The notes under the pieces are model-generated. The model had not been told where the DNA came from. It did not search any database and saw nothing but the letters and a program-made list of their open reading frames with translations. This document shows, in pieces, positions 32,047 to 43,063 of a DNA stretch of 64,000 nt. How positions within the stretch are numbered: the first letter of the stretch is position 1; each line of letters opens with the position of its first letter. Origin of the DNA: Pseudomonas deceptionensis (GTDB taxonomy: Bacteria > Pseudomonadota > Gammaproteobacteria > Pseudomonadales > Pseudomonadaceae); assembly GCF_900106095.1 (NCBI RefSeq), contig NZ_FNUD01000002.1:4795501-4859500 (forward strand), given 5' to 3'. Position numbers and translations under genes: made by a program.

Positions 32047-32048
32047 GA

Positions 32049-32825
32049 CTAGCGCGTAATGCCGCGGGTTGAAGACTGGATGGACTCGACAAACATGGCG
32101 ACTTCCGGAAACTGCGTGGCAGGCTCGGCCAACTCGGCCAGGGCCTGATCAACGGTCAGCCCCTGACGGTAAACCACCTTGTAGGCGCGACGCAGCGCAT
32201 GAATGGCATCTTCACTGAAACCACGACGACGCATGCCTTCAAAGTTCATGCTGCGAGCTTGCGCAGGGCTGCCAAACACGGTCACAAATGCAGGTACATC
32301 CTTGCCAATGGCTGTGCCCATGCCCGAAAAGCTGTGGGCACCGATATGGCAGAACTGATGAACCAGGGTAAAACCCGACAGGATCGCCCAATCGCCCATA
32401 TGCACATGGCCAGCCAACGCGGAGTTATTGACCAGAATGCAATGGTTGCCGATAACGCTGTCATGCCCGATATGGGCATAGGCCATCACCAGATTGTGAT
32501 CACCCAGCGTCGTTTCGGCACGGTCCTGAATCGTTCCGCGATGGATGGTGACCCCTTCACGAATAACGTTGTGGTCACCGATCACCAGGCGAGTTTCCTC
32601 ACCTTTGTACTTCAGATCAGGCGTGTCCTCGCCTACCGAAGAAAACTGGTAGATGCGATTGTGCTTACCGATCTTGGTTGGGCCCTTGAGAATCACATGC
32701 GGCCCAATCACTGTCCCCTCGCCGATTTCCACACCTGCGCCGACGATCGACCAAGGGCCGACCTCGACGTCGTCGGCCAATATGGCCGTCGGATCGATGA
32801 TTGCGCGAGGGTCAATCAAACTCAT
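32049..32825 (-). CDS. lpxA: UDP-N-acetylglucosamine O-acyltransferase
   Basis: 258 residues, a left-handed beta-helix made of hexapeptide repeats followed by a helical C-terminal part. It is the first lipid A enzyme and transfers 3-hydroxyacyl from ACP to UDP-GlcNAc. The catalytic His sits in [16 protein letters not shown]. The start overlaps the fabZ stop by four bases; fabZ competes with it for the same hydroxyacyl-ACP. Confidence 0.96.
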   Translation of the reverse strand: MSLIDPRAIIDPTAILADDVEVGPWSIVGAGVEIGEGTVIGPHVILKGPTKIGKHNRIYQFSSVGEDTPDLKYKGEETRLVIGDHNVIREGVTIHRGTIQDRAETTLGDHNLVMAYAHIGHDSVIGNHCILVNNSALAGHVHMGDWAILSGFTLVHQFCHIGAHSFSGMGTAIGKDVPAFVTVFGSPAQARSMNFEGMRRRGFSEDAIHALRRAYKVVYRQGLTVDQALAELAEPATQFPEVAMFVESIQSSTRGITR

Positions 32826-33262
32826 AGTTTGCGTTCCGCACAGATGATTTCAGCCGAGCAGACCGCTTTGCCGTCAACCGTTGCCTGGCATTCAAACTTC
32901 CAGATGGAACGCTTGCAGCTCAAGAACTTGGCTTCAAGGATCAACTGGTCGCCCGGCAGCACGGGCTGACGGAAGCGCAACTTGTCGGAGCCTACGAAGT
33001 AATAGAGCGTGCCGTCAGCCGGCTTGAGGTCCATCATCTTGAAGCCAAGAATACCGGCAGCCTGGGCCATCGCCTCAATGATCAGCACGCCGGGCATGAT
33101 CGGATGCGCCGGGAAGTGGCCATTGAAAAAAGGCTCATTGATGCTGACATTCTTGTAGGCACGAATGCGCTTGTTCTCGACATCCAGATCCACCACTCGG
33201 TCCACCAGCAGGAACGGGTAACGGTGGGGCAGATATTCGCGAATCTCGTTGATGTCCATCAT
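32822..33262 (-). CDS. fabZ: 3-hydroxyacyl-[acyl-carrier-protein] dehydratase FabZ
   Basis: 146 residues with the hot-dog fold. It dehydrates 3-hydroxyacyl-ACP in fatty acid elongation. The catalytic His is in [20 protein letters not shown], with the Glu in the same helix. Start could be ATG 33262 or the next codon. It is 141 bp after lpxD and overlaps lpxA, linking fatty acid and lipid A synthesis. Confidence 0.96.
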   Translation of the reverse strand: MMDINEIREYLPHRYPFLLVDRVVDLDVENKRIRAYKNVSINEPFFNGHFPAHPIMPGVLIIEAMAQAAGILGFKMMDLKPADGTLYYFVGSDKLRFRQPVLPGDQLILEAKFLSCKRSIWKFECQATVDGKAVCSAEIICAERKL

Positions 33263-33403
33263 TTCGTGGGGAAGCCTGTAATAAAGATTGGGCGCGCGCG
33301 ACTAAGGCGCGCTCCTCTAGCAAATCAAGGAAGCAAACCAGAGGCTCTGCTGTCTTGATATGGAAATTGTATTAGCCTTTTGAAGAAGCTTTACCGCCGG
33401 GGG

Positions 33404-34426
33404 TCACTTCCCGACGCGCTTTTCCAGTTGTTTCAACCGCCGGGCTATATCGTCCAGCTGACGAATGCGTGCCGCACTTTTGCGCCACTCAGCCGCTGGC
33501 TGCATTGCGGTACCGGAAGAATAGGCACCCGGCTCGGTAATCGAGTGGGTCACCATGGTCATGCCAGTCAAGAACACATTGTCACAAACTTCAATGTGCC
33601 CCACTAAACCGACACCGCCTGCCAACATGCAGTGCTTGCCGATTTTAGTGCTACCGGAAATCCCCACACAGGCCGCCATGGCCGTATGGTCACCGATCTG
33701 AACGTTGTGTGCGATCTGGATCTGGTTGTCCAGCTTGACGCCATTACCGATCAGCGTGTCAGCCAAGGCACCGCGGTCGATGGCGGTGTTAACGCCAATT
33801 TCGACATCATCACCGATGGTTACACCACCGATCTGCGCGATCTTCTGCCATACACCCTTCTCGTTGGCAAAGCCAAAACCTTCACCGCCCAGTACGGCAC
33901 CGGACTGAATCACCACGCGTTTGCCAATGCGTACATCGTGATAAAGCGTTACACGGGGAGCCAGCCAGCCATCTTCGCCGATCTCGCAGCGCGCACCGAT
34001 AAAGCAATGCGGGCCAACGGTAACGCCTGCAGCAATCCGCGCACCGCTTTCGATCACCGCAAATGCGCCAATGCTGGCTGCAGGGTCAATCACTGCGTCA
34101 GCAGCAATAACCGCTGAAGGGTGGACCCCGGCAGTTGCTTTGGGTTTTGGATCGAACAGGTGTGAAATTCGGGCATAGGCCAGATAAGGATCGGGCACAA
34201 CCAGTGCATCACCGACATATTCCTCGGCATCGGCAGCCTTGAGCAATACAGCTCCAGCCTGACAATCAACCAGGAATTTTCGGTACTGAGGGTTGGCCAG
34301 AAAGCTCAACTGAGCTGGGCCAGCCTCTTGTAAAGTGGCTAGCCCAGTGATTTCTTTCTCCGCAGAGCCACGCAAGGTGGCTCCCAGGAACTCGGCCAAT
34401 TGGCCGAGTTTTATAGTCGCAGTCAT
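33404..34426 (-). CDS. lpxD: UDP-3-O-(3-hydroxyacyl)glucosamine N-acyltransferase
   Basis: 340 residues. An N-terminal uridine-binding domain ([14 protein letters not shown]) is followed by a long hexapeptide-repeat beta-helix with the catalytic His region [20 protein letters not shown], and a C-terminal helix. It adds the N-linked hydroxyacyl chain in the third lipid A step. It starts two bases after skp stops. Confidence 0.96.
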   Translation of the reverse strand: MTATIKLGQLAEFLGATLRGSAEKEITGLATLQEAGPAQLSFLANPQYRKFLVDCQAGAVLLKAADAEEYVGDALVVPDPYLAYARISHLFDPKPKATAGVHPSAVIAADAVIDPAASIGAFAVIESGARIAAGVTVGPHCFIGARCEIGEDGWLAPRVTLYHDVRIGKRVVIQSGAVLGGEGFGFANEKGVWQKIAQIGGVTIGDDVEIGVNTAIDRGALADTLIGNGVKLDNQIQIAHNVQIGDHTAMAACVGISGSTKIGKHCMLAGGVGLVGHIEVCDNVFLTGMTMVTHSITEPGAYSSGTAMQPAAEWRKSAARIRQLDDIARRLKQLEKRVGK

Positions 34427-34428
34427 AA

Positions 34429-34932
34429 TTACTTCAGCTGATTCATGCGCTCGATAACTTGGCGAGTGATGTCGTACTGAGGTTTAACATCAATCACAGC
34501 ACCACGCTCGAACACCAGGTCAAAGGCGCCTTTTTTGATGACTTCTTCAACAGCACTGTCCAGTTTCGGCTTCAGCTGCTTCAGCATTTCACGATCCGCA
34601 ACGGCTTTGGCTTCATTCAGCTCTTTAGACTGGAACTGAAAGTCACGAGCCTTTTGCTTGAATTCAAGCTCCAGACGCTCACGCTCGCCTTGCTGCATTT
34701 TGTCGCCGCCCTTGACCAGACGATCCTGAATGCCTTTGGCACTGCTTTCCAGGCTTTTCAGTTTGGTCAGTTGCGGACCGAATTTCTTCTCGGCATCCAC
34801 GGCATAACGCTTGGCGGCGTCGGATTCCAGCAGGGCCATCTGATAGTTCAGTACGGCAATTTTCATGTCGGCAAACGCCGGACCTGCTACCAGAACCGAA
34901 GCCAGGAGAACCAATTGAGTCAACTTACGCAC
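34429..34932 (-). CDS. skp: Periplasmic chaperone Skp (OmpH family)
   Basis: 167 residues with a signal peptide (cut after AFA, residue 21) and a long charged coiled coil (about 45-140) that forms the tentacles of the Skp trimer. Skp holds unfolded outer-membrane proteins on the way to the BAM complex, whose core subunit is encoded just upstream. AGGAGTGC precedes the start. Confidence 0.92.
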   Translation of the reverse strand: MRKLTQLVLLASVLVAGPAFADMKIAVLNYQMALLESDAAKRYAVDAEKKFGPQLTKLKSLESSAKGIQDRLVKGGDKMQQGERERLELEFKQKARDFQFQSKELNEAKAVADREMLKQLKPKLDSAVEEVIKKGAFDLVFERGAVIDVKPQYDITRQVIERMNQLK

Positions 34933-34976
34933 GATGCACTCCTAAAAAATCCGTTGTCTGTATCTGAAGTCAGGCT

Positions 34977-37325
34977 TTAGAAAGTCTGGCCGAGGGAGAA
35001 TTGGAACACTTGGGTGTCTGCGTCATCCGGTTTCTTGATCGGCATGGCCAAGCTGAAGCTCAGCGGGCCAAGCGCAGTAACCCAAGTCACACCAACACCA
35101 ACAGAGCTGGCCAAATTACTGAAGCCAATATCGCAATCTTTGGTGTCGCCTTTGCAGTTGGTGTCGAACACGTTACCCACATCCCAGAATACGGAGGTAC
35201 GCAGGGAGCGCTGGTCCTTCACGAACGGCATCGGGAACAGAACTTCAACACCACCCTGGATCAGCACGTTACCACCAAATGGCAGCGGGTCTTGATCCGG
35301 GTCAGCAATAGTGCCGGGGTTCTTGCCGCTGCTTGGAGTACTGCGTGGGCCCAGGGCGCTGTCTTTGAAACCACGTACCGAGTTGAAACCACCGGCGTAG
35401 TAGTTCTCATAGAACGGCAGACCAGCGGTCGAACCATAACCATCACCATAGCCCAACTCTGTGTGCAGACGCATGGTGTAGGTGTCAGTCAGTGGCTGGA
35501 ACAACTGTGCACGGTAATCCAGTTTGTAGAACTGCAGATCGCTGCCAGGAATCGTGGATTCCAGTACCAGGCTCTGCGAGCTGCCGCGTGTCGGCAATAC
35601 GCCCTTGTTCAGGGTCGACTCAGACCAGCCTACCGACGCCTTGAAGTTGAGGTACTTGTCGCCTTCACGATTTACGAAGTCGAAGATCTCATCAACAGTG
35701 TATTGGCCGGTGCTGATTTCATCCTGCTGCACGGTCAGACCGTAGGTCAGACGCGATGTGTCGCTGATCGGGTAGCCCATGGTGATACCAGCACCCAGGC
35801 TGTCCACCGAATAGTTTGCTACGTCAACGTCCAGCTCTTTGTAGTCTGTGGTGCGGTAGAAGGCGTTGTAACCCAGGCTCACGCCATCAGCAGTCCAGTA
35901 CGGATCGACATAGCTGAAGTTGTAACGGCTCTGGTATTCGCTACGGGTCAAACCGAGGCTGACCTTGTTACCTGTACCCAGGAAGTTGTTCTGGGTGATC
36001 GAACCACCAAGGATCAGGCCTGCGCTCTGCGCAAAACCAACACTTGCGGTGATCGAACCAGACGCTTGCTCTTCAACTGCGTAGTTAACGTCAACCTGAT
36101 CATCAGTACCGGGTACCGCAGGGGTTTCTACGTTCACTTCCTTGAAGAAGCCCAGACGCTCAAGGCGAACCTTGGACTGGTCAATCAGGTAAGTCGACGC
36201 CCAGCCACCTTCCATCTGGCGCATTTCGCGACGCAGTACTTCGTCTGCCGACTTGGTATTGCCGCGGTAGTTGATGCGGTTAACGTAAGCACGCTTGCCC
36301 GGGTCAACCACGAAGGTAATCGCTACCGTGTGATTTTCAGGGTTTGGCTGAGGCACGCCGTTGACGTTGGCGAAGGTATAGCCTTCGTTACCCAGACGAC
36401 GGGTGATCAACTCGGAGGTGGTGGTCATCAGCTTGCGCGAGAACACCTGACCCGGCTGTACCAGCAACAGCGACTTGATCTGATCTTCAGGAACCTTGAG
36501 GTCACCGCTCAGCTTCACTTCACCGACGTTGTACTTTTCGCCTTCATTCACGTTGACCGTGATGTAGACGCTTTTCTTGTCAGGCGTGATCGATACCTGG
36601 GTCGAAGCGATATCCATATTGATATAGCCGCGATCAAGGTAGTAAGAACGCAGGCGCTCCAGGTCACCCGACAGCTTTTCACGTGCGTACTTGTCGTCAT
36701 TCTTGAAGAACGACAACCAGTTCGTGGTTTTCAGCTCGAACAGATCAACCAGATCTGCTTCAGGGAAGACCGTATTACCCACCACGTTGATGTGCTGGAT
36801 AGCTGCAACGGTGCCTTCATTGATATTGACCTTCAAGGCAACACGGTTACGCGGCTCAGGCACCACTTCGGTGTCTACCGTCGCCGAGTAGCGGCCTTGG
36901 GCAACATACTGACGTTGCAGTTCGTTACGCACGCCTTCAAGGGTGGCACGCTGGAAAATCTCACCTTCGGCCAACCCCGACTGTTTCAGACCTTTCATCA
37001 GGTCATCAGTGGAGATCGCCTTGTTCCCGTCAATGGTGATGCTCGAGACGGAAGGACGTTCGACAACCGTGATAACAAGCACATTGCCATCACGACCCAG
37101 TTGGATATCCTGAAAGAACCCGGTTTTGAACAACGCACGAGTGGATTCCACCAAACGGCGGTCATCCGCTACCTCACCCACGTTCAGAGGCAACGCACCA
37201 AACACGCTACCAGCGGAAACCCGCTGGAGCCCGTTGACACGGATATCAGAGATAGTGAAGGACTCGGCGTGAACTTCGGCGATCATCAGTACGGCGAGAA
37301 CCGCAGTTAGCAGCAGACGTTTCAT
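34977..37325 (-). CDS. bamA: Outer membrane protein assembly factor BamA
   Basis: 782 residues from ATG 37325, with signal peptide (cut after VHA, residue 20). Five POTRA domains (about 22-420; the first begins FTISDIRVNGLQRVS) precede a 16-strand Omp85 barrel that ends in the aromatic QFSLGQTF, the usual C-terminal Phe. The VRGF motif in FNSVRGFKDSALGPR is present in loop 6. BamA inserts beta-barrel proteins into the outer membrane. It is between rseP and skp, as is general in gammaproteobacteria. Confidence 0.97.
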   Translation of the reverse strand: MKRLLLTAVLAVLMIAEVHAESFTISDIRVNGLQRVSAGSVFGALPLNVGEVADDRRLVESTRALFKTGFFQDIQLGRDGNVLVITVVERPSVSSITIDGNKAISTDDLMKGLKQSGLAEGEIFQRATLEGVRNELQRQYVAQGRYSATVDTEVVPEPRNRVALKVNINEGTVAAIQHINVVGNTVFPEADLVDLFELKTTNWLSFFKNDDKYAREKLSGDLERLRSYYLDRGYINMDIASTQVSITPDKKSVYITVNVNEGEKYNVGEVKLSGDLKVPEDQIKSLLLVQPGQVFSRKLMTTTSELITRRLGNEGYTFANVNGVPQPNPENHTVAITFVVDPGKRAYVNRINYRGNTKSADEVLRREMRQMEGGWASTYLIDQSKVRLERLGFFKEVNVETPAVPGTDDQVDVNYAVEEQASGSITASVGFAQSAGLILGGSITQNNFLGTGNKVSLGLTRSEYQSRYNFSYVDPYWTADGVSLGYNAFYRTTDYKELDVDVANYSVDSLGAGITMGYPISDTSRLTYGLTVQQDEISTGQYTVDEIFDFVNREGDKYLNFKASVGWSESTLNKGVLPTRGSSQSLVLESTIPGSDLQFYKLDYRAQLFQPLTDTYTMRLHTELGYGDGYGSTAGLPFYENYYAGGFNSVRGFKDSALGPRSTPSSGKNPGTIADPDQDPLPFGGNVLIQGGVEVLFPMPFVKDQRSLRTSVFWDVGNVFDTNCKGDTKDCDIGFSNLASSVGVGVTWVTALGPLSFSLAMPIKKPDDADTQVFQFSLGQTF

Positions 37326-37360
37326 GAAGTCCTTTCTTATTCCAACTGGCAATAAACAAA

Positions 37361-37379
37361 CTGCCGCAAAATGCGGCAG
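37361..37379 (-). terminator. Terminator behind rseP
   Basis: CTGCCGC (37361-37367) and GCGGCAG (37373-37379) with loop AAAAT; on the minus strand TTTGTTTATT follows. It lies 21 bp behind the rseP stop and before bamA. Confidence 0.75.
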
Positions 37380-37400
37380 ATTCGCAATTCAGCGAAGCGT

Positions 37401-38753
37401 TTACAGACGGCCCAAATCGTTGATCAAGGCAAGTAACATCACCCCGACCACCAAGCTGATACCAATCTGCATTCCCCAACCCTGCACCCGATCTGACAAG
37501 GGACGACCACGCGCCCACTCGATCAGATAAAACAACAAATGTCCCCCATCCAGTACTGGTATGGGCAACAAGTTCAGAACCCCCAGGCTTATGCTCAGAT
37601 AAGCCAGAAAATTCAGGAAATCCGCAGCACCCGACTGGGCAGAAGCGCCCGCCACTTTAGCAATGGTTATCGGTCCACTCAAGTTTTTTACCGAGAGCTC
37701 ACCGAACAACATTTTCTTGAGTGAGTCGAGCGTCAATATGCTCATGGTCCAGGTGCGTTTTGCCCCCTCACCGATTGCGGCAAGCGGGCCATAACTGACC
37801 TCACGAATCATCGATGGTGGCCAATCAATACCCTTCACCCCGGCACCCAGATACCCGGTTGCCGCCTTGCCCTCGCCGCGAACAGCCAGCGTGACCGGAA
37901 TATCGACAGGCACGCCATCACGCTCGACACGCAACACAACGCGGGCTTCAGGGTGAACTCGTACCCAGTCCACGACCTGCTGCCAGTCTTTGACGGCTAG
38001 ATCATTCATGGCCAGCAGTTTGTCACCGGTTTTAAGCCCGGCAGCCTGGGCTGGCCCTTTCGGATCGAGTTCTGCCAGAACCGCCGGCAACTCGGGGCGC
38101 CACGGGCGAATACCCAAAGAGGCGATAGGGTCCGGCTCATCAGCAGCCTTGAGCCAGTCTTTCAATACAAGCTGGTGCGAAGCTTCGGCGGTGGAGCCGG
38201 GCTCCCGCACGACAACCTGCATGGAGCCACTTTCGCCCAGGCGACGAACCAGTTGCAGATTGACGTTGGACCAGCCCGTGGTTGGCTCGCCATCAATGGA
38301 AACGATTTCCTGGCCAGCCACCAGACCTGCCTGTGCCGCCAGGCTGCCGCCTTCTACCGCACCAATGACCGGCCGCACTTGCTGGCTGCCCATCATTGCC
38401 AGCACCCAGAAAAAAACCATCGCCAGCATAAAGTTGGCAATTGGCCCGGCAGCGACAATAGCAATGCGCTGGCCGACTGTTTTGCGATTGAACGATTGAT
38501 CGAGCTGGTCGGCCGGCACCTCGCCTTCGCGCTCGTCGAGCATTTTTACGTAACCGCCCAACGGGATCGCGGCGACGACAAACTCGGTGCCCTGACGGTC
38601 ATGCCAGCGCAACAGGGGTGTACCGAAGCCCACGGAGAAACGCAGAACCTTGACGCCACAACGGCGCGCCACCCAAAAGTGACCGAATTCATGAAAAGTG
38701 ACCAACACCCCCAATGCCACCAGGGTGCCAACAATCATATAGAGCGCACTCAT
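37401..38753 (-). CDS. rseP: Site-2 protease RseP
   Basis: 450 residues, membrane-embedded zinc protease. The HExxH site is in VTFHEFGHFWVARR near residue 20, two periplasmic PDZ domains lie at about 115-300, and the second active-site motif NLLPIPVLDGGHLL is near the C-terminus. It cuts the anti-sigma factor (MucA in Pseudomonas) in the envelope-stress cascade that frees AlgU. It lies between dxr and bamA. Confidence 0.95.
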   Translation of the reverse strand: MSALYMIVGTLVALGVLVTFHEFGHFWVARRCGVKVLRFSVGFGTPLLRWHDRQGTEFVVAAIPLGGYVKMLDEREGEVPADQLDQSFNRKTVGQRIAIVAAGPIANFMLAMVFFWVLAMMGSQQVRPVIGAVEGGSLAAQAGLVAGQEIVSIDGEPTTGWSNVNLQLVRRLGESGSMQVVVREPGSTAEASHQLVLKDWLKAADEPDPIASLGIRPWRPELPAVLAELDPKGPAQAAGLKTGDKLLAMNDLAVKDWQQVVDWVRVHPEARVVLRVERDGVPVDIPVTLAVRGEGKAATGYLGAGVKGIDWPPSMIREVSYGPLAAIGEGAKRTWTMSILTLDSLKKMLFGELSVKNLSGPITIAKVAGASAQSGAADFLNFLAYLSISLGVLNLLPIPVLDGGHLLFYLIEWARGRPLSDRVQGWGMQIGISLVVGVMLLALINDLGRL

Positions 38754-38797
38754 CTACTTTCTCCGCGATTCTGTCCGGTTCCGGCAAACACCACTTT

Positions 38798-39985
38798 TCA
38801 ACCGTTACGGCTCAACCACTGCTCAGCCAGCACCCGAGCCTTGCCATCAGCGGCAAATACCGCCTCCAGTTCGTCTACGGCGACTACAGGCTCGCTATTT
38901 AACACGTCTTCAATAATACGGGCGATCTGCGGATAACGGATTCGTCCATCCAGAAAAGCTGCGACCGCAACCTCGTTCGCTGCATTGAGCATCGCTGGCG
39001 CGCTATTACCTGCCATGGCCGCCTCGCGAGCCAGACGCAAGCAAGGGAAACGTTGCTCGTCCGGGCGCTGAAAGTCCAGCCGCGCGACAGCAAACAGGTC
39101 CAGCGGCGCAACACCTGAGTCAATGCGCTCTGGCCAGGCCAGGGCATTGGCAATGGGGGTACGCATATCCGGATTGCCCAACTGGGCCAGCACCGAACCA
39201 TCCACATAATCGACCAGCGAATGGATCACGCTTTGCGGATGGATAACCACTTCAACCTGCTCCGGCCTGGCATCGAACAACCAGCAAGCCTCGATCAACT
39301 CCAGGCCCTTGTTCATCATGCTGGCCGAATCTACCGAAATCTTGCGCCCCATCGACCAATTGGGATGGGCGCAGGCTTGATCCGGCGTAACGTGCTCAAG
39401 CTCGGCCAGGGGTGTTTCACGGAAAGGACCACCAGACGCTGTCAGAAGAATCCGACGAACACCCACCGCTCCCAGCCCGCGCGAGAAATCCTGCGGCAAG
39501 CACTGGAAAATTGCGTTGTGCTCGCTGTCGATAGGCAGCAACACCGAACCACTATTACGCACGGCCTGCATGAACAGGTCGCCCGTCATCACCAGAGCCT
39601 CCTTGTTCGCCAACAAGATCTTCTTGCCGGCATTCACTGCCGCCAGCGTTGGACGAAGGCCCGCAGCGCCCACGATTGCCGCCATCACCGAGTCAACTTC
39701 AGGCGCGGAGGCTATCTGGCACAAGCCTTCCTCGCCCACCAGCACTTCGGTGTTGAGCCCCGCAGCGCGCAGGCCCGCCTGCAGCTGGCTGGCAGCGTGC
39801 TCGTGGGGCACGACTACAACTTGCGGCCGGTGCTTGATACACAAGGCCAGCAGCTCGGCGAGACGGCTATAGCCACTCAAGCCGAAGACCTGATAACGAT
39901 CAGGGTGACGCGCAATAACATCCAGGGTGCTCAGGCCAATGGAGCCCGTCGCACCCAGAACAGTAATCTGTTGTGGACGACTCAT
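38798..39985 (-). CDS. dxr: 1-deoxy-D-xylulose 5-phosphate reductoisomerase
   Basis: 395 residues from ATG 39985. It rearranges and reduces DXP to MEP with NADPH. The NADPH site is [17 protein letters not shown], the metal and substrate region shows [15 protein letters not shown] and the flexible loop the [21 protein letters not shown] stretch. Start overlaps the cdsA stop by four bases. Confidence 0.96.
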   Translation of the reverse strand: MSRPQQITVLGATGSIGLSTLDVIARHPDRYQVFGLSGYSRLAELLALCIKHRPQVVVVPHEHAASQLQAGLRAAGLNTEVLVGEEGLCQIASAPEVDSVMAAIVGAAGLRPTLAAVNAGKKILLANKEALVMTGDLFMQAVRNSGSVLLPIDSEHNAIFQCLPQDFSRGLGAVGVRRILLTASGGPFRETPLAELEHVTPDQACAHPNWSMGRKISVDSASMMNKGLELIEACWLFDARPEQVEVVIHPQSVIHSLVDYVDGSVLAQLGNPDMRTPIANALAWPERIDSGVAPLDLFAVARLDFQRPDEQRFPCLRLAREAAMAGNSAPAMLNAANEVAVAAFLDGRIRYPQIARIIEDVLNSEPVVAVDELEAVFAADGKARVLAEQWLSRNG

Positions 39986-40788
39986 GAGGCCGCCATCCAC
40001 AGCAATACAGCAAATACAGGGATCGCGGCCGTCAGGCTGTCGATGCGATCCAGAACGCCGCCATGACCAGGCAGCAGGTTACTGCTGTCTTTAACACCGG
40101 CCTGACGCTTGAACATGCTTTCTGTGAGGTCGCCTACCACCGAGATCAGTACGATCACGGCGGCGCCTACCAGCGCAGCAAACATCTGGGAAGCGCTCCA
40201 GTCGCGCACAACACCCACCGCGGCCGTGATCAGCAAGCTCAGCAACAAGCCGCCAAAAACACCTTCCCAGCTTTTGCCCGGGCTGACTTTAGGGGCGAGC
40301 TTGCGCTTGCCAAACTTGCGACCGGAAAAGTAAGCGCCTATGTCTGCGCCCCACACCAGAACCATCACCGCCATGATCAGCCAATTACCCAGCGGCATGG
40401 CCTTGATCAATACCAGGCCTTGCCAGGCCGGCAGCAGGATCAACAGGCCAATGACCAACTTGGTCGCAATGCTCGACCAATGCACAGCCGACTTCGGGAA
40501 GGTCAGCACAAAAAAGGTTGCTGCTGCCCACCACAACACGGCCGCACCCAGCACCCACGGCGCCAGGTCAGGGAAGATATGCAGACCGAATAGCAACAAG
40601 GCCACTACCGCGGCAAATACAACCCGTGCAGGCTGAGCCTCAAAGCCGGCAAGACGCGCCCACTCCCAGGCCCCCAAGGTAACGACCACGCCAATAAACA
40701 GCGCAAAGCCGCTGCCCTCGAGCAGAAAAAAACCGCACAAGGCAATTGGCAGCAAGATAAGGGCAGTGATGATTCGTTGTTTAAGCAT
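39982..40788 (-). CDS. cdsA: Phosphatidate cytidylyltransferase
   Basis: 268 residues and eight or so membrane segments. It makes CDP-diacylglycerol from phosphatidate and CTP. The full CdsA signature runs near the C-terminus, with [18 protein letters not shown] followed by the DRID. It shares one base with uppS upstream and overlaps dxr downstream, so the three are a tight unit. Its product supports the cardiolipin pathway also represented by clsB. Confidence 0.95.
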   Translation of the reverse strand: MLKQRIITALILLPIALCGFFLLEGSGFALFIGVVVTLGAWEWARLAGFEAQPARVVFAAVVALLLFGLHIFPDLAPWVLGAAVLWWAAATFFVLTFPKSAVHWSSIATKLVIGLLILLPAWQGLVLIKAMPLGNWLIMAVMVLVWGADIGAYFSGRKFGKRKLAPKVSPGKSWEGVFGGLLLSLLITAAVGVVRDWSASQMFAALVGAAVIVLISVVGDLTESMFKRQAGVKDSSNLLPGHGGVLDRIDSLTAAIPVFAVLLWMAAS

Positions 40789-41543
40789 TAAATCCGGGCT
40801 CCAGCTTCAACCTGCTCACTCGTTTTACCGAAGCGGCGCTGGCGAGAAGCGAAATCAGCCAATGCATGACGCATGGCCTCGTGTTTGAAGTCCGGCCAGA
40901 ACAGGTCGGAGAAGTACAACTCGGAGTAGGCCAGCTGCCACAGCAAGAAATTGCTGATGCGATGCTCGCCTCCGGTGCGGATGCACAGGTCAGGCAATGG
41001 CAGATCACCTGTCACCAGGCAGGTCTGCAGCAACCCGGGAGTGATGTCCTCAGGTTGCAAGTGGCCTGCCTGGACCTGACGTGCAAGCTGCTGCGCGGCC
41101 TGGGCAATGTCCCACTGACCACCGTAATTGGCGGCAATCTGCAGCACAAAGCGGCCTTCGCCCACCGTCATTTCTTCCGCTTCACGCATCGCCTTTTGCA
41201 AGTCCGGGTGAAAGCGCGAGCGGTCGCCAATAATCCGCAGGCTGATGTTGTTTTCGTTAAGGCGCTTGGCCTCACGACGCAGTGCCCTGAAGAACAAATC
41301 CATCAAGGCACTGACTTCAGCTGCAGGGCGCTGCCAGTTTTCACTGGAAAACGCGAACAACGTAAGTACCTCGACCTTGGCCTCGGCACATACTTCAATT
41401 ACCGCACGAACCGCATCCACACCCGCCTTATGCCCGGCAACACCCGGCATAAAGCGTTTTTTCGCCCAACGATTATTACCGTCCATGATGATCGCGACAT
41501 GTCGCGGAACAGATGACGGGTCAGCCTGCTTCGTCTTTTCCAT
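40788..41543 (-). CDS. uppS: Undecaprenyl diphosphate synthase
   Basis: 251 residues. It condenses eight isopentenyl units onto farnesyl diphosphate, giving the C55 carrier for peptidoglycan and O-antigen. The active site HVAIIMDGNNRWAKKR near residue 15-30 and the C-terminal DLCIRTGGEHRISNFLLWQ motif are intact. It starts 15 bp after frr ends. Confidence 0.96.
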   Translation of the reverse strand: MEKTKQADPSSVPRHVAIIMDGNNRWAKKRFMPGVAGHKAGVDAVRAVIEVCAEAKVEVLTLFAFSSENWQRPAAEVSALMDLFFRALRREAKRLNENNISLRIIGDRSRFHPDLQKAMREAEEMTVGEGRFVLQIAANYGGQWDIAQAAQQLARQVQAGHLQPEDITPGLLQTCLVTGDLPLPDLCIRTGGEHRISNFLLWQLAYSELYFSDLFWPDFKHEAMRHALADFASRQRRFGKTSEQVEAGARI

Positions 41544-41558
41544 AAAACGCCCTGACCC

Positions 41559-42116
41559 TTATACGGCCATCAGGTCCGCTTCTTTCTGCTTGGTTGCCAC
41601 TTCGATATCAGCGACTGCCTTGTCGGTCAGCTTCTGGATATCGTCAGCAGCACGACGCTCTTCGTCTTCGCTGATTTCTTTTTCCTTGACCAGGTCTTTC
41701 AACTGGCTCAAGGCATCACGACGGATATTGCGCACGGCAATACGGGCGTCTTCAGCAGCATCACGAGCCTGTTTGGCGAAAACCTTACGGGTTTCTTCAG
41801 TCAGGGCTGGCATGGAGATCAGCAACAATTCGCCCAGGTTGGTCGGATTGAGGTTCAGGCCAGCGCTCTGGATGGCCTTGTCTACCGCGCCCAGCATGTT
41901 GCGTTCGAACGCAACAACTTGCAGGGTGCGCGAATCTTTAACGGTGATGTTTGCTACCTGGCTGATCGGAGTATCCGAGCCGTAGTAAGGCACCATCACG
42001 CTGCCCAGGATACTTGGGTGAGCCTTGCCGGTACGAATCTGGCCAAATGCATGGGACAGAGAGTCCAGCGATTTCTGCATGCGCGTTTGTGCGTCTTTTT
42101 TGATTTCGTTGATCAT
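41559..42116 (-). CDS. frr: Ribosome recycling factor
   Basis: 185 residues, exact family size. It splits post-termination ribosomes together with EF-G. The two-domain fold is indicated by the helical N-terminus ([20 protein letters not shown]) and the conserved [21 protein letters not shown] segment. Its start overlaps the pyrH stop by four bases. Confidence 0.97.
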   Translation of the reverse strand: MINEIKKDAQTRMQKSLDSLSHAFGQIRTGKAHPSILGSVMVPYYGSDTPISQVANITVKDSRTLQVVAFERNMLGAVDKAIQSAGLNLNPTNLGELLLISMPALTEETRKVFAKQARDAAEDARIAVRNIRRDALSQLKDLVKEKEISEDEERRAADDIQKLTDKAVADIEVATKQKEADLMAV

Positions 42117-42856
42117 TGTTGACCTTCCTCGATCAGAGTGCCTTCAGCGCCGCCATGGACAATATTAAGCAGGGCGCCGGGCTTGTTCATATTAAATACA
42201 CGCAATGGCATTTTGTGGTCGCGGCACAGACAGATGGCCGTCAGGTCCATTACACCCAGTTTGCGATCCAGCACTTCATCGTAAGTCAGATGATCGAACT
42301 TCTCGGCATGCGGGTCTTTGAATGGATCTGCGGTGTACACGCCGTCAACCTTGGTTGCCTTGAGTACTACATCGGCATCGATTTCGATGGCACGCAAGCA
42401 GGCAGCCGAATCCGTCGTGAAGAAAGGATTACCGGTACCCGCAGCGAAAATCACTACATCCTTGGCGTTCAGGTGACGCATGGCCTTGCGACGATCGTAA
42501 TGATCAGTCACGCCTACCATGGAAATAGCCGACATAACGATGGCGGAGATATTCGCACGTTCCAGCGCATCGCGCATGGCCAGGGCGTTCATCACGGTAG
42601 CCAGCATCCCCATATGGTCGCCGGTTACACGGTCCATGCCTGCGGCACTCAGTGCCGCACCACGGAACAGGTTGCCACCGCCAATTACCAATCCTACCTG
42701 AACACCGATGCCGACCAGCTGGCCGACTTCCAGTGCCATGCGGTCGAGTACTTTGGGGTCGATCCCGAACTCTTCAGAGCCCATCAGGGCTTCGCCGCTT
42801 AGCTTGAGTAGAATGCGTTTATAGCGAGCTTGATAACCACTGCCCTGCTGAGCCAT
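42113..42856 (-). CDS. pyrH: UMP kinase
   Basis: 247 residues from ATG 42856, which has an AGGAGAG site. It phosphorylates UMP to UDP and belongs to the amino acid kinase family: [13 protein letters not shown] start, [12 protein letters not shown] loop, and the acidic [17 protein letters not shown] segment. It stands 207 bp behind tsf, with the tsf terminator between. Confidence 0.96.
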   Translation of the reverse strand: MAQQGSGYQARYKRILLKLSGEALMGSEEFGIDPKVLDRMALEVGQLVGIGVQVGLVIGGGNLFRGAALSAAGMDRVTGDHMGMLATVMNALAMRDALERANISAIVMSAISMVGVTDHYDRRKAMRHLNAKDVVIFAAGTGNPFFTTDSAACLRAIEIDADVVLKATKVDGVYTADPFKDPHAEKFDHLTYDEVLDRKLGVMDLTAICLCRDHKMPLRVFNMNKPGALLNIVHGGAEGTLIEEGQQ

Positions 42857-43006
42857 TGCGAATCTCTCCTGCCGCGTTTTATAGATAATCTGTGCGAGGT
42901 CATTTTTCAACCCGCGCTTGTTCTAGCTTGGTGCTACACAGCAGCACCATCGGAACACGATTTTGCAAACCGGTTCCGCAGAGAAGGAAAAATCCCCTCC
43001 CATTTG

Positions 43007-43038
43007 AAAAGAGGCTGCGCGCGTGAGCGGGCAGCCTC
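43007..43038 (-). terminator. Terminator behind tsf
   Basis: GAGGCTGC (43011-43018) and GCAGCCTC (43031-43038) pair perfectly; the minus strand then reads TTTTC. It lies 26 bp behind the tsf stop and would limit read-through into pyrH. Confidence 0.75.
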
Positions 43039-43063
43039 TTCGGGTCGACAGTTTAAAACCGTC

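Noticed and set aside
35001..37310. 769-codon plus-strand frame
   Set aside because: Antisense of bamA; the barrel protein on the other strand is unmistakable.
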